A DNA stretch of 64,000 nucleotides from Cephalopachus bancanus (lineage: Eukaryota > Chordata > Mammalia > Primates > Tarsiidae). This document shows, in pieces, positions 1-11,278 of this stretch. The stretch lies in assembly GCA_027257055.1 (NCBI GenBank), contig JAPVLO010000982.1:124001-188000 (forward strand), given 5' to 3'. The translations under genes and the position numbers were made by a program. How positions within the stretch are numbered: the stretch's first letter is position 1; each line of letters starts with the position of its first letter. The notes below the pieces were generated by a model. It made no database searches. It was not told the DNA's origin and saw nothing but the letters and a program-made list of their open reading frames with translations.

Positions 1-298
1 TCTGTAATACTCAGTGACTTTTCACAGAAACAAAGATCTGAGTACCACATGCTCTCACTCATAAGCGGATGCTGAGCAATTTTCATAACATTGTATGAAA
101 GGAATTGGCAGTAGTGGAAAACTGCCAGGGGAGGGAGTGGGGGTGGAGGAGTGGCACACTTCATCAATAAAGGTACCTGATTTCAAATTAGGTGATATGG
201 GGACCAAAGGGAGGACCATTATGTACAATGACTATTTGTATACATAACCCTGAATTGCATTCCATATCTTTAAAATAAAAATTTTTTTAAAAAGAAAA
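1..298 (+). mobile_element. L1 3' end (3' UTR and A-rich tail), runs off the left edge
   Basis: The segment has the closing sequence of the L1s in this window: 'tactcagtga', 'cacatgctctcactcataag', a purine-rich G stretch, then 'taaccctgaattg' and an A-rich tail near 270-298. It matches the end of the plus-strand L1 at 31240-31481 in order and orientation. It sits at the edge of an ERV LTR remnant that begins right after it, so it probably inserted into that LTR. There is no coding capacity. The 5' part lies outside the window. Confidence 0.85.
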
Positions 299-528
299 AA
301 ATCCTTGTGGATTTTTTTACTGGTAAAGAGGTTACAATTTTACTAGTGTTACTCATGGTGGCTTTCCACAGTGGAGTTAATTAAACTTATTTTAGAGCAA
401 ATAAGAGTTAGCAGACTTCATTGGTAATATTAGTAAAATATTATTTACTAAAGCATACCAGTAATTGGTAGTCATAATAAAACAAAATTATAACCCAATG
501 CCCAGCTGCCTGCAATGACTGTGGCAAC
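295..528 (-). repeat. 3' LTR remnant (U3 side) of the class I ERV
   Basis: This stretch aligns collinearly with 16985-17217. Shared blocks include 'actggtaaagaggttacaa' against 'taccaggggaatgtcacag', 'gagttaattaaactta' in both, and 'aaaatattatttacta' in both. The other copy adjoins a primer site, so both are read as LTRs of one provirus. The part that would lie below 295 is replaced by an L1 tail. On the minus strand the sequence just before this LTR (540-529) is purine-rich, as expected of a polypurine tract. Confidence 0.6.
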
Positions 529-599
529 TTCCTTTTGGCTTTTTTGCTTGTTTGGTCCTTTCATTTCCTTCTCTTAATATTTTGAAATTCTGGGAATAG

Positions 600-1770
600 G
601 GATGAAGGTTATTCTTCTGTAACTGCTTCCTGCTGAATTGGGGCATATGGATGTTTCTTTCTAGGATAAGAAGACTGGAATTTAGGATGAAAGCTCAGGA
701 AGCAAAATATTTAATGACTACATGTGAAATCATGAGCAAAAGCACAATCAACTATGATTTAAAATATTATAATAAAAAGTGCTATAACAACCAAAACAAT
801 ATTGGAAAGTTGGAAATAATCTTGTAAAGTAAAAGTATGTTTAGGCAAAGTTTTCAAACTTTTCATAATTCAAGATTTTTAATTGTTACTCCTCTATAGT
901 GGTATCAAAAATACTGCTCATTATTTCAGAAAGACTCTCAGCTTTAGCTAACAGAAAATTTATTTCCATATGGTTAGCAATAATACAGTGTTTGATTTTT
1001 TCTTCCTCCCTGTTAAGTATGGCCAATATTCTAGAAGTGTGTTCTGTGATATAGTGGTCATGACATTTTAAAGCTTGGATACTAGGCAGGAAGTAATTAG
1101 TACTAGCAATTCTAGCTGTCTGGAATCCTGCCAGAGGGAACTATCTGGTACCCATGAGGGCCTGGACAAAATCATGGGTCTAGATTTGGATATTCCTGCA
1201 GTCTAAGTTCTCTGCAACTTTTATAATGTGATTTAACTTTGAGACCTCAGTGCAGGCTTCCTCCCAGCAGTACTGCTTCTTCACAAGGGAGTCAATTAGA
1301 TGCTATAAGTTGACTATGGTAATTTGCTAAAACAACAGCACTACTGAGAAAGCAAACAGTGATTAAACTTTTGATAGGAGCAAACTCCTAAGGAGATTGC
1401 ACTATGAGTGAAAATTAGGTTTCTGCTGTGTGAGACTGCAGGATCCTGCCACTTCTGTATGCAGGGAAGTGATGAATATCACTGCCCCATGCTTAGAGGA
1501 TGTGCTGATTTTAAAATTCCATGGACTTATTAGTGGGCCTGGTTTAACCCGATCTTTAGGTGGCAAGGTAGAGTTCAGTGTTACACACATTTCTTGAAAT
1601 GCAGCTACAAGAGGATGTTGGTAATGGTAGAAGTCACTGATGGAATCACAGTAAGAGTTTTGTTACCCAGGAGGTCACCGTATGGTGTTGGAGGATTACC
1701 TCCTGGTAGTGGGCCACTTAAAAATAGGGTAGACACAAGTAGGACAGACAGCAAGCCTGAAGCATCCATT
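600..1770 (-). pseudogene. Degenerate class I ERV env remnant
   Basis: A minus-strand ATG at 1769-1767 opens about 54 codons, to near 1605. They begin with a hydrophobic, signal-peptide-like segment (Met-Asp-Ala-Ser-Gly-Leu-Leu-Ser-Val-Leu-Leu-Val) followed by a Pro/Gly-rich stretch, as in many retroviral Env leaders. A second open stretch near 1130-910 has a helical heptad-like run ending in a degraded, cysteine-poor version of the loop region of a gamma-type transmembrane subunit. Stops and shifts separate the two. The position between pol and the 3' LTR supports env. The call rests on layout more than on sequence identity, so it is tentative. Confidence 0.45.
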
Positions 1771-1890
1771 TTGTGTCAGGTTACTTAAAGTAATTTCCAA
1801 GCAGAGGATTCTAATATCTACTAGCATAGGGAAACCTTACAAGCACCATTGTTTATCTGCTGTGCCTTGTTTTACAGGAAACCTAGAGAT

Positions 1891-2013
<123 letters not shown>

Positions 2014-2389
2014 TAGATATAATGGGAAAAGATTTGGAGTTGATTATGCCTTTATGAATTGTTTTAATTCCCAGACTTTCCCTGTTTACCATGTCAGAGA
2101 ATTATGGTCAGGTGTTTCAGTGATTTGTCTAAATGGCTAACTTTGCGGTAAATTATTTAATGGTTGTTTAAACATATCCATAACTCATAATCATTATATT
2201 TAGAAGCTTTGAATAAGGCCTTGAAATACTCCTGAGTTTTCTTGCTTGACATCAAGAGTATCCCCTTGGTGACACCTGTTTGCTAATTTTTTAATTGCTT
2301 GTCCTATTTTGGGCCCCCACCAATGTTCAAGGGGACCAGAAATATACATTTAAAAGCTGTTTTCAAGTCTGGTCATGGAGACATTTACA

Positions 2390-4072
2390 AGTTTACTTTT
2401 ACTTTTAAAAAAATTTTAAAGATATGGGTTACAATTACCTGTCATTGTACAGGTAAATTTTGGGCCTCCCTTTTGTCCTCACTTCAACTGACTTAAGATC
2501 AGGTATCCATATTGATGGTATGTGACCCCCTCCTTCTCTCCTCTGGCAACATCATTCTAATGACAATTCCTTTCTCATAGTATTATGATAAATATTTATG
2601 GTCTACTTATGAGTGACTACATGTGGTACTCAGTTCTTGATAGATCACTGAATATTATTGGCTCTAATTCCACTCACTTTGCTGCAAAGTCCATAATTTT
2701 ATCCTCCTTCATGATTGCATAATATTCCATTATGAATATATATCATATACCATATTTTTTTATCCAGTCCAGTTTCAATGAGCAGCATGATTGAATCCAT
2801 ATTTTTGCTGTTGTAAATAATATTTCACTAAATATGTGTGTGCAGGTATCTTTTTTGTAGAATGATTTAACTTCCGCTGGGTATATTCCCAGAAGTGGGA
2901 TTGCTGGATTATATGAAAGGTCAATTTTTACATCATATAGAAATTGCTACCCTTTTCCACAGAGGTTGTACTAGTTTACACTCCCATCAACAGTGTAGAA
3001 GCATACCCTATTCCCCACATCTTCTCCAGCATCTTTTGTTTTCTGAGTTCTTAATAATGACTATCCTGACTGGAATTGGGTGATATCTCAACATGGTTTT
3101 GAATTGCATTTCTCTGATGATCAGTGAAGCTGACTATTATGTAACTGTTGAGTGTTCATAGGTCCTCTTTTGAAAAGTGTCTATTCATATCTTTTGCTCA
3201 CTTTTTAGTGGGACTGTTTACTTATTTATTTTTTTTACTTTTGGCATGTTTGTGTTCTTGTAGATTCTGAATGTTAGGCCTTTGTCAAATACACAGTTGG
3301 CAACAATTTTTCTATATTCTGTGGGCTTTTTCACTCTCTTGATGACTTCTTTTGTTTTTCTGTTTGTTTGCTTGTTTGTTTTTTTGAGTTGGAGTTTGTT
3401 TTGGAGTGCAGTGGCCACTCCCAGCCACTGCAGCCTCGACCTGCTGGGTTCCAGCGATCCTTTTGCTTCAGCCTTCCAAGTAGCTGGAACTACAGGCGCA
3501 AGCTACCATGCTCGGCTAATTTTTTTGATTTATTGTAGAGATGAGGTCTCGCCTGCCCAGGTGGGTCTCGAACCCATGGGCTCAGGCAATCCACTCACCT
3601 CAGTCTCCCAAAGGCGTGGGATTACAGGCTGAGCCACCGAGCCCAGCGACTTCTTTTGTTTTACAGGAGCTTTTCAGTTTGATGAGGTCCTACTTGTCTA
3701 AGGCACAAAATTTGGGGGTTTTGATCAGGAAATAATTGCCTATTTTAATTTTGGTAAAGCATCTCCTATGTTTTCCAAAATTCTTTTTGTTTGAGGTTTT
3801 GTGTTTAAGTTTTTGATCTATCTAAAGTTAATTTTTTTGTGTAGTGATAGGTAAAGTTCTTATTTCAATGTTCTGCATATGGTCAGTCAGTTTTCCCAGC
3901 ATCATTTACTGAATAGGTTCTCCTCTCCCCAGTGCCTGTTGGTGGAGGGTTAGTCAAAGATGAGTCGGTTAAGAAATCAAAGTTTTGTTTCCAGAATACC
4001 TATACTGTTCCATTGGTCTATATGCCTGTTTTTCTACCAATGCAAGGGCATTTTGATTATTGTAGCCTTATA
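2390..4072 (-). mobile_element. Older L1 3' segment (3' UTR and ORF2 C-terminal part), minus strand
   Basis: The 3' UTR block near 2440-2620 (with 'gatcaggtatcc' and 'ttatgagtgactacatgtgg') is shared with the L1s starting near 20230, 34100 and 38300. It is followed by reversed ORF2 C-terminal sequence ('gggtatattcccagaagtgg', 'acactcccatcaacagtgta'). It breaks off at about 4072, where a second, better preserved L1 sequence starts again from the C-terminal region. An Alu interrupts it at 3359-3647. Confidence 0.85.
3359..3647 (-). mobile_element. Alu SINE, minus orientation, inside the L1
   Basis: It begins with a T-rich tail and 'gagttggag', then 'ggagtgcagtggccactccc', 'cttccaagtagctgg', 'attgtagagatgaggtctcg' and 'gggattacaggctgagcc'. 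It is flanked by a perfect 15-bp target duplication reading gacttcttttgtttt at 344-358 of the 3-kb block (3344-3358) and at 3648-3662. The host L1 reads on uninterrupted when the Alu is removed. Confidence 0.95.
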
Positions 4073-5378
4073 CCTGCACATGTATGTTTATCACAACATT
4101 GTTCCTTTTTAAGGAGGATTTGAGTTCTTCAGGGCATATTCCCAATAGAGGGATTGTGGGGTCATACGGAAGGTTGATGTTTAGAGCTTTTAGGAATCAC
4201 CACACTGCTTTTCACAGAGGTTGCACTAGTTTACACTCCCACCAACAGTGTAGGAGTGTTCCCTTTTCACCACATTCTCTCCAGCATCTGTTATTTCTTG
4301 AGTTATTGATAACAGCCATTCTGACAGTAGTTAGGTGGTACCTCAGTGTAGTTTTAATTTGCATCTCCTTGATGATTAGGGAGGTTGAACATTTATTCAT
4401 GTGTGTGTTGGCTGCTCAGATGTCTTCTTCTGAGAAGTGTCTATTCACATATTATGGCCACTTTATAATGGGTTTTTAAAAATTTTTTACTTTTCAGCAC
4501 ATTTGAGTTCCTTGTAGATCCAAGATGCTAGGCATTTGTCAGACATGGAGTAAGCAAATACTTTTTCCCAGTCTGTCTCCCTCTCCCTTAATTGTTTCTT
4601 TGGCTTTGCAGAAGCTTGTCAGTTTAATGAGGTTCCATTTGTCTATCCTATCTCTTATGGCCAATGCATTTTGGGTTTTTTCAAGAATTGGATGGCAGTT
4701 CCAGTTTCCATAAGGGTGTGTCCTGCATTTTCTAATGTTCTTATGGTTTGAGGTTTTACATTTAAGTCTCTGATCCATTTAGAGTTAATTTATGTGTATG
4801 GGGAGAGATAGGGGTCTTGTTTGAGTCTTCTGCATGTGGTCAGCCAGTTTTTCCAGCACCATTTACTGAATAGGTTCCCCCTTCCCAAAGGGTAGGTGGT
4901 GGGGGCTTTGTTGAAGGTAAATTGGTTGAGAAATTGAAGTTTTGCTTCTGAATCTCAGTTCCATTCCGTTCATCTATATACCTATTCCTGTACAAATACC
5001 AAGATGTTTTTATTATTGTAGCTTTATATTAAAGTTTGAAGTCTGGTAGTGTGACACCATTTGCTTTGTTTATGTTTGTTTGTTTGTTTGTTTTTTCTGA
5101 GGATTGTTCTGGCTATTCTTGATCGTTTGTTTTTCCATATAAATTCCTGTATTGTTTTTTTCTAGCTCTGAGAAGAATGTTGCTGGTAATTTGATGGGTA
5201 TTGCATTAAATCTGTAGATTGCCTTAGGTAAAATGGACATCTTCACAATGTTAATTCTTTCAATCCATGAGCATGGGTTATTTTTCCACTTGTTTGTATC
5301 ATCTGATTTCTTTGAGCAGTGTTTGTAGTTTTCATTGTAAAGGTCTTTTATGTCTCTGGTTAGGAAGATGCCAAGGTA

Positions 5379-5382
<4 letters not shown>

Positions 5383-5422
<40 letters not shown>
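5383..5422. repeat. (TG)n microsatellite inside L1 ORF2
   Basis: About 20 TG units lie in the reversed ORF2 of the minus-strand L1. The plus-strand L1 at the equivalent place (about 29745-29765) has only a short 'cacacacaa' run, so the tract expanded after insertion. Confidence 0.95.
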
Positions 5423-5424
<2 letters not shown>

Positions 5425-5559
5425 TATTGTGAATGGGATTGTGCCTTTTATTTGGGTTTCTGTTTGTTTATTATTGGTGTAAAGAAATGTGATTGTCTTT
5501 TGCACATTTATTTGATACCCTGAGACTTTGCCAAAGTCTTTTATCAGTGCAAGGAGGCT

Positions 5560-5868
5560 TTAGACAGATTCGCTTGGGTTTTCAAGGTACAAAATCATGT
5601 CATCTGGAAGGAGAGATAACTTGATTTCTTCTTTTCCTATATGGATATCCCTGATCGCCTTCTCTTTTCTGATTGCTCTAGCCAGGACTTCCAATACTAT
5701 ATTGAACAGGAGGGGACAGAGTGGCCATCCTTGTCTTGTTCTAGTTTTCAGGGGAAATGGTTTCAATTTTTGTCTCTTTAGGAAACTAGCTTTGGGTTTC
5801 TCATAGATGGCTTTTACTATTTTGAGGTATGTTCCATGTATGCCTAGATGTTCGAGGGTTTTTATCAA
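5560..5868 (-). pseudogene. L1 ORF2 reverse transcriptase fragment
   Basis: About 100 open codons include '[20 protein letters not shown]', '[10 protein letters not shown]' and the catalytic loop region, which here reads Pro-Asp-Asp-Met where active L1 has Phe-Ala-Asp-Asp-Met. The first catalytic-loop residues are therefore changed (Leu-Pro in place of Phe-Ala). The frame closes on both sides. It is a piece of a dead element. Confidence 0.9.
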
Positions 5869-7980
5869 GAAGGGGTGCTGGATTTTATCAAAAGATTTTT
5901 CTGCATCTAATGATATAATCCTGTGGTTTTTTCCTGATGTCTTAATGTATTTAATTGCATTTATTGTCTTGTGAATGTTAATCTAGCCTTGCTTCCCAGG
6001 TATGAAGCCTACTTGGTCATTATGGATGATTTTTAATGTGCTGTTGAATCCAGTTTGCTAGGATCTTGTTAAGAATTTTGTCATCTATGTTCACCAAAGA
6101 TATTGCCCTGTAGTTCTCTCTTTGTGGTGTCTTTTCCTGGCTTGGGTATCAATGTGATGTTAGTTTCATAAAATGATTTGGGGAGGCTTCCATCTTTCAA
6201 TTGCCTGGAATACTTTCAGTAGGATTGGTATCAGCTCCATCTTAAATGTCATATAATTCTCCTGGAAAGCTATCTGGTCCAGGGCTTGTTTTTGTAGGTA
6301 GTTTTCTTATTACATAGTCAATTTCCTTAATTGTTATTGGTACGTTTAGGATCTCGATTTCTTCTGTTTCAACCTAGGCAGGTTATGTGATGTCAGAAAG
6401 TCCTCCATTTGCTTAAGATTTTCAATACAAGTGTACATAGTATTCTCTAGTGATCTTTTGTATTTCTTCAGGGTCTGATGTGACTTCATTCTTTGTATTT
6501 CTGATTATGTTTATTTGAGCTTTTTCTCTTTTTTTCTTGGTCAGTCTAGCTAGGGGATCATAGATCTTGTTTATCCTTTCAAAGAATAAGGTTTTTGTTT
6601 CATTGACTTTTTGTAGGTTTATTTTTTTTTTTGTCTTCTATGTCCCAGATTTGGGCTTTTATTTTGGTTATCTGGATTCTTCTGCTGAAGTTAGGGTTTT
6701 GATGGTCTTGCTCTTCCAGCTTCCTAAAGTGACTTAGGCTGTTAATTTGTTATCCTTCCATGTTCTTAATGTGCATTTTTAGAGATATGAATTCCCTCTT
6801 ACTACCGCTTTCATGGCATCCCAAGATTTTGGTAAGATGTTTCTTCATTTTCATTTGTTTTCAGGTATCATTTAATCTCTGTTTTGATATCATCATTTAC
6901 CCAGGAGTTGGTTAGCATCATGCTATTTATTGTCCATGTCTTTTTGGGTTAGCAGGGAACCTACTTGGTATTGATGTTTATTTTTATTCCACTGTGGTGT
7001 GAGAAGGTGCATGACAAAATTTTGATCTTTTGAAATTTGTTTATCCTTGACTTATGACTAAGTCTGTGGTCGATCTTAGAGTATGTTCCATGTGGTGATG
7101 AGTAGAATGTATTTCTGTGGTCATTGGGTGGAGTGTTCTGTAGGTATCAATTGTCTATTTGTTCAAGAATCACACTGAGGTTCCGAATATCTTTGCTAAT
7201 ATTTGTCCTGATGATCTCTCTAGGGTTGTGAGTGAGGTATTAATGTCCCCAGTTATGATAGTGTTACAGTCAATATCTTTCTTGATTTTTCTAGAAGCTG
7301 CTTTATGAGAGTTGGTACCCTATTTTGGGTGCATATATGTTTAAGATAGATATTTCTTGTTGATGGAGTAAACCTTTTATCATTATGTAGTAGCCTTCTG
7401 TATCTTTTTAAATTTTTATAGCTTAAATTGTATTTTGTCTGAAATTAGGATCACAACTCCTTCTTTTTTGTGTGTTCATTTGCCTGAAAATTCACTTCCC
7501 ATACTCTTACTTTGAGTCTGTGTGTGTCCTTTCTAGAGAAATGGGTCTCTTGAAGGCAATATATTGTTGCCTGGTTTTAGCCATTTATGTCTTTTAGCCC
7601 TTTAGCCATTCTATGTCTTTTCAGTGGTGCATTTAGTCCATTCACATTCAGGCTAATTATTGAAATGTGAGCGTTGATCCTTATCATAAGGTTCTTATAT
7701 GGTTGTTGTTGTTATTCCTGTTTGTTTGTTGTCTTTCTTATGGTTTGTGGGTTGGTCCGTGTATGTTTTACTTTTTTTTCTGTACTCTTGTGAAGAAGGT
7801 TGTTGTTCTTTTTTCCTTTTCTTCTGTGTTTAGTACTTTCTTAAATGTTTCCATGTAGAGGTGGTCTGGTGTCAGCATAAGTTCTTAGGGATTGGATATC
7901 TGGGAAAGATTTTAATTCCCCTTCACTGATGAAGCTTAGCTTGGCTGGGTAGGATATTCTTGGTTGAAATTTTTTATATT

Positions 7981-8379
7981 TTAGAACTTTGAATTTAGGG
8001 TCCAAGCTCTCCTAGCCTGAAGGATTTCTGTAGATAAATCTGTTGCTATTCTAATTGGTCTTCCATGGTGGGTGATCTGGCCTTTTTCTCTTGCTGTCTC
8101 TAGGCTTTTTTCTTTTATACTTACTTTATTTAAGTGAATTGTTATGTGTCTGGGAGTTGGTCTTCTCATTTGTTGTCTTACAAGGGTTCTCTGAATGTCT
8201 TGTGTCTGAATTTTTGCATCACTGACGAGATGGTGGAAATTTTCTTCAATAATCTCATGGAATATTTGTTCCAAGGTGAGTTCTGTCTCTCTTTCTGTTT
8301 TAGGAAGCCCAATTATTCTTAGGTTCGGTCTCTTGAAATAATCTCTCATCTCTTGAAGGTTTTGTTCTGTCTTTTTCAA
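7981..8379 (-). pseudogene. L1 ORF1 C-terminal (RNA-binding and chaperone) fragment
   Basis: About 132 open codons carry the hallmark ORF1p blocks 'LRIIGLPKTERETE', 'HLNKVSIKEKSLETAREKGQ' and 'RIATDLSTEILQARRAW'. These correspond to the RRM and C-terminal domains after the coiled coil. The N-terminal coiled-coil part (8800-8380) is broken by stops and lacks a start codon at the place where the plus-strand L1 has one. Confidence 0.92.
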
Positions 8380-8849
8380 CTTCTTTTCTATGTTTTGATA
8401 GTTTGTGTTAGTTCTATATTTTGGTCCTCAAGCTTTGAGATTCGTTCTTCTGCTTTCGTTGCTTATTTATTTCTTTCACAGTATTCTTTATTACTGTTAT
8501 CTCAGTTATCAACTCCTTCCTAGTCTTTTCTTGTGTCTCCTCAATTCTTTTTAATCTCTCCATTAATGTCTTGATATCTAGATTTGTAGTTTGAGATCAG
8601 TCATTCTGATTTCTTCATTGTTTGCATTTTGAAGTTAGTTTTCTCAGTGTCTGCCTTCCCAGCGATCTGGGATAGACTCGTATTCTTCTTTTGGTTTTTC
8701 TTCATTTGTGTAGATTTTTCTGTCTCTCCCCCTTTCCCTCTCCTTTTTTAATTCTCTTTTTCAGGGAAGTTGAGGTTGCTTTTCCTTCTTTTGTTCAAAC
8801 TCCTGTTCTTCTTTATGAGTGTCCTCAGGCTTTGTTCACTTTTGAATGC

Positions 8850-10425
8850 GGACTGTGGGTTGGGGCCTGTCCTTTTTGCAGTTTTGAGGTTTAATTGAGG
8901 GGGAAGCTGTGATTTTGAATCTATCTGCAGATCTCAGTACCCACCAACAGTTGTATGGGCACACTGGAATCCATTTCCCACTGCCTTACAATCTGTCCAT
9001 GCAGTGGGCTGTATATTTGTTCCCTGGAACAAAAACAGGTATGAAAAAGGAAAATAATGGAAGAAGGGGGGGGGGTGTCAAGGGGAAGTTAGAGAGAGAG
9101 AAGAATGAGAGGGAAAACAGACATACATACTAACTAATGAGTGAAAAAGAGATACAAAGCCAGAAAAGAGTGAAAAACAGACACACAAGCAAAATTCCCT
9201 AAAGCATACCTGTAATCACACAAAGACAGTCCAATAAAATTATCCTTTTTAATGCATTTTTCCACAACACAAACAGGTGCTGTAAATCAAAAAGCAAACA
9301 AAAGTGAGCAAAACACAGTCAAATCAATAAAATCAAAAATCAAAATACAAAACCAGACTAGCTCTGGAGTCTTTCCTGAGTGTCTGAAGTCTCTTCAGTT
9401 CTCTAGCCTATACCCTTTTCTTTCATTGCAGGCAGATAGTTTCTGATTCAGGAGGCCTTTTGTCTCCTGTTTAGCAACGTTACCTTAGAAACCAAGGTGT
9501 AGCTGCTCGTAGATGGGCAGGACAATGCAAATCTCTGCCTGGAAAATGGCTGAGGTAGGCAGCTCCTCTTTTGTGAATCCTTTCCCTCCACCCATGCCTT
9601 CTCTCTGTTCATTTGGGTCCATGGGCGATCTGCTATGATGGACTGTGGTGGTGTGTCAGGCACTGAGATCAGCAAAACAGCTGGGCACTGGATCTCTTTT
9701 GCCACCAGTGGCCTGGGGTGGAGGAAAGAGCTGGGAATTCCCTCTTCTGCAGCTGAGAGCGGCTGATCAGCACCTCCTTGAGATATACTGTTCCTTTACA
9801 CAACCATGCGGTCCCACACTGGGTTCCTCAGCCATAGCAGGGGTCAGAGTTCCAAAGGGTGGGTGGTGAGGTGGTGACAGTGGCTTTGGGGCCCACACAG
9901 GACACTGCAGCCTGAAATGGAACTTGTATCTCTGAGGGGCAGGTGCCTAGAGCCTCCCTGGGTGACAGTGGCTTGAAATAGGGCTGGGCAGGAGCCCAGA
10001 ACCCCTGGGAATTGGAACTCTGAGGAGAGAGTACCCGGCCTGCTGGGCTGGGATCCCAGTCAGGGAGGTAACTGGCAGTGACTGAGTGCCAGGTGGATGA
10101 GTGTAGCCAGCAAGGGAACCTAGATCTCCATAAGGCAGTATCCAAGGACTCCACAGGCAATGACTTGGTGCCAGGTGAGACATTGTAGCCAGGGAGGGAG
10201 CTGGGACCTCCACACATCCAGGGCCTGGGGACACCTATGGTGGAGGAGTAACAGCTGAGGGGCCATGATAGCTGACCTTGTGTGGGACCGAGGGTCTCTG
10301 GGCCTCATACTGGTGTGGCTGGTGGTGGGCAAGGGGATGGGGGAAGGAAAGTAAGAGTCTTTTTGGGAACTCACTTCGGAGAATCTCACAGTTCCACCTA
10401 TGCTGTCACCATCTTACTGGAACAA
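8850..10425 (-). other. L1 5' UTR (promoter region), minus strand
   Basis: About 1.6 kb of GC-richer sequence runs from 'agtaagatggtgacagc' into the ORF1 region. It is homologous to 24747-26372. It holds imperfect repeats of a module 'ggtgacagtggcttg...gggctgg...gagcctccctgg'. Known L1 5' UTRs hold an internal RNA polymerase II promoter; whether this one retains activity cannot be read from sequence. Long overlapping open frames here (9450-10560) are low-complexity Pro/Ser/Trp/Gly reading and are not genes. Confidence 0.8.
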
Positions 10426-10429
10426 GTTT

Positions 10430-10940
10430 ATTTCTTAAAGAGGCACTTGAGGTCATCTATTGGCTCTGAGGTGAATGGGTTTGGCATGGATTGTTTTGAA
10501 GTAGGAGATTCTGAAAGGAGCAGAGATGCAGTCTTGAGTCTAAGCTATTGGATCTAGAAATGGAATCTTAAGTTTGACTGATGTGTGGGTGGTTAATATT
10601 ACTTGAAAGGGTCTCTTCTTTTGCAGTTGGAAGGAATTAGTTTGACCTGGTGAGTGTTTGAGAAATATCCAGGTCCCTGGTTGTAACTGAGATTTAAGAG
10701 GAAGGTCATCACAGTGGACATGAAGTTGTTGGTTCTTGCCAGTTCTAGAATTTGAAGGTGATTTTCCAAGGGGGTACTCTGTGGGTCCTCCAAGATGAAT
10801 TAGGAAAGGCCTCTTGTACATGAACTCAAAGGGGCAGAAATCATGGAGCTTGGTGGGTGGCTCTAAACATTAGGAGTGATAGAGGAAAAATCTGTGACTA
10901 TCCTTGCTTGAATTCTTGGACAACTTGGTTAAGTGATGCT
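10430..10940 (-). pseudogene. Class I ERV integrase C-terminal region
   Basis: The minus frame at 10821-10540 contains 'PGTWIFLKHSPGQTNSF', 'RPFQVILTTHTSVKL' and a following Ile-containing tail. This is the beta-barrel C-terminal domain of class I integrases: Pro-Gly-Asp/Thr-Trp-Val start, a Lys-Arg-Pro-Phe-Gln-Val core and a Thr-Pro-Thr-Ala/Ser-Val-Lys strand. It lies at the end of pol. The composite L1 begins at 10425, just after it. Confidence 0.8.
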
Positions 10941-10945
10941 TAAGG

Positions 10946-11278
10946 GTATGAGACCAGGTGCAGTGGCACAAACCGGTAATCCTAGTACTTTGAGAGGCCC
11001 AGGTGAAAGGATTGCCTGAGCCCATAGGTTTGAAACCAACCTTGGAAACTTTACAAGACTTCCTCTCTACAATAAATAAATAAGTAAATAAGTATATAAA
11101 TAAATAAATAAATAAATAAATAAATATCCATGCATAGTAGCTCAAGCTACTTGAAAGATTGAAGCAGAAGAATTGCCTGATCCCAGTAGGTCAATGCTGG
11201 GGTGACCATGAGCATGCCATTGCACTTCAGCCTGGGTGACAGAGTGAGACTCCAACTCCAAAAAAAAAGAAAAAGAGA
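10946..11278 (+). mobile_element. Alu SINE inside ERV pol, with (AAAT)n expansion
   Basis: It runs from 'gaccaggtgcagtggca' to 'gagactccaactccaaaaaaaa'. The middle A-rich linker has expanded to (AAAT)n at 11064-11124. It separates the integrase C-terminal domain from the rest of pol. Short, imperfect flanking repeats ('aagggtatg' and 'agagtatg') are a likely target duplication. It is diverged, so older than the Alu at 46140. Confidence 0.88.

Larger units (their letters stand above)
4073..10425 (-). mobile_element. Near full-length L1, minus strand, lacking its own 3' end
   Basis: Read on the minus strand: a GC-rich 5' UTR from about 10425 ('ccagtaagatggtgacagc') to about 8850, ORF1 remnant (about 8800-7900), ORF2 remnant (about 7880-4150). 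The 5' end matches the plus-strand L1 at 24747. The 3' UTR and A tail are missing; at 4072 it joins an older L1 3' segment. Fragments such as the ORF1 C-terminal domain (8379-7981) are open, but frameshifts and stops occur throughout, so it cannot move. Confidence 0.9.

Noticed and set aside
3282..3632. 116-codon open frame
   Set aside because: It reads through an Alu inserted in an L1.
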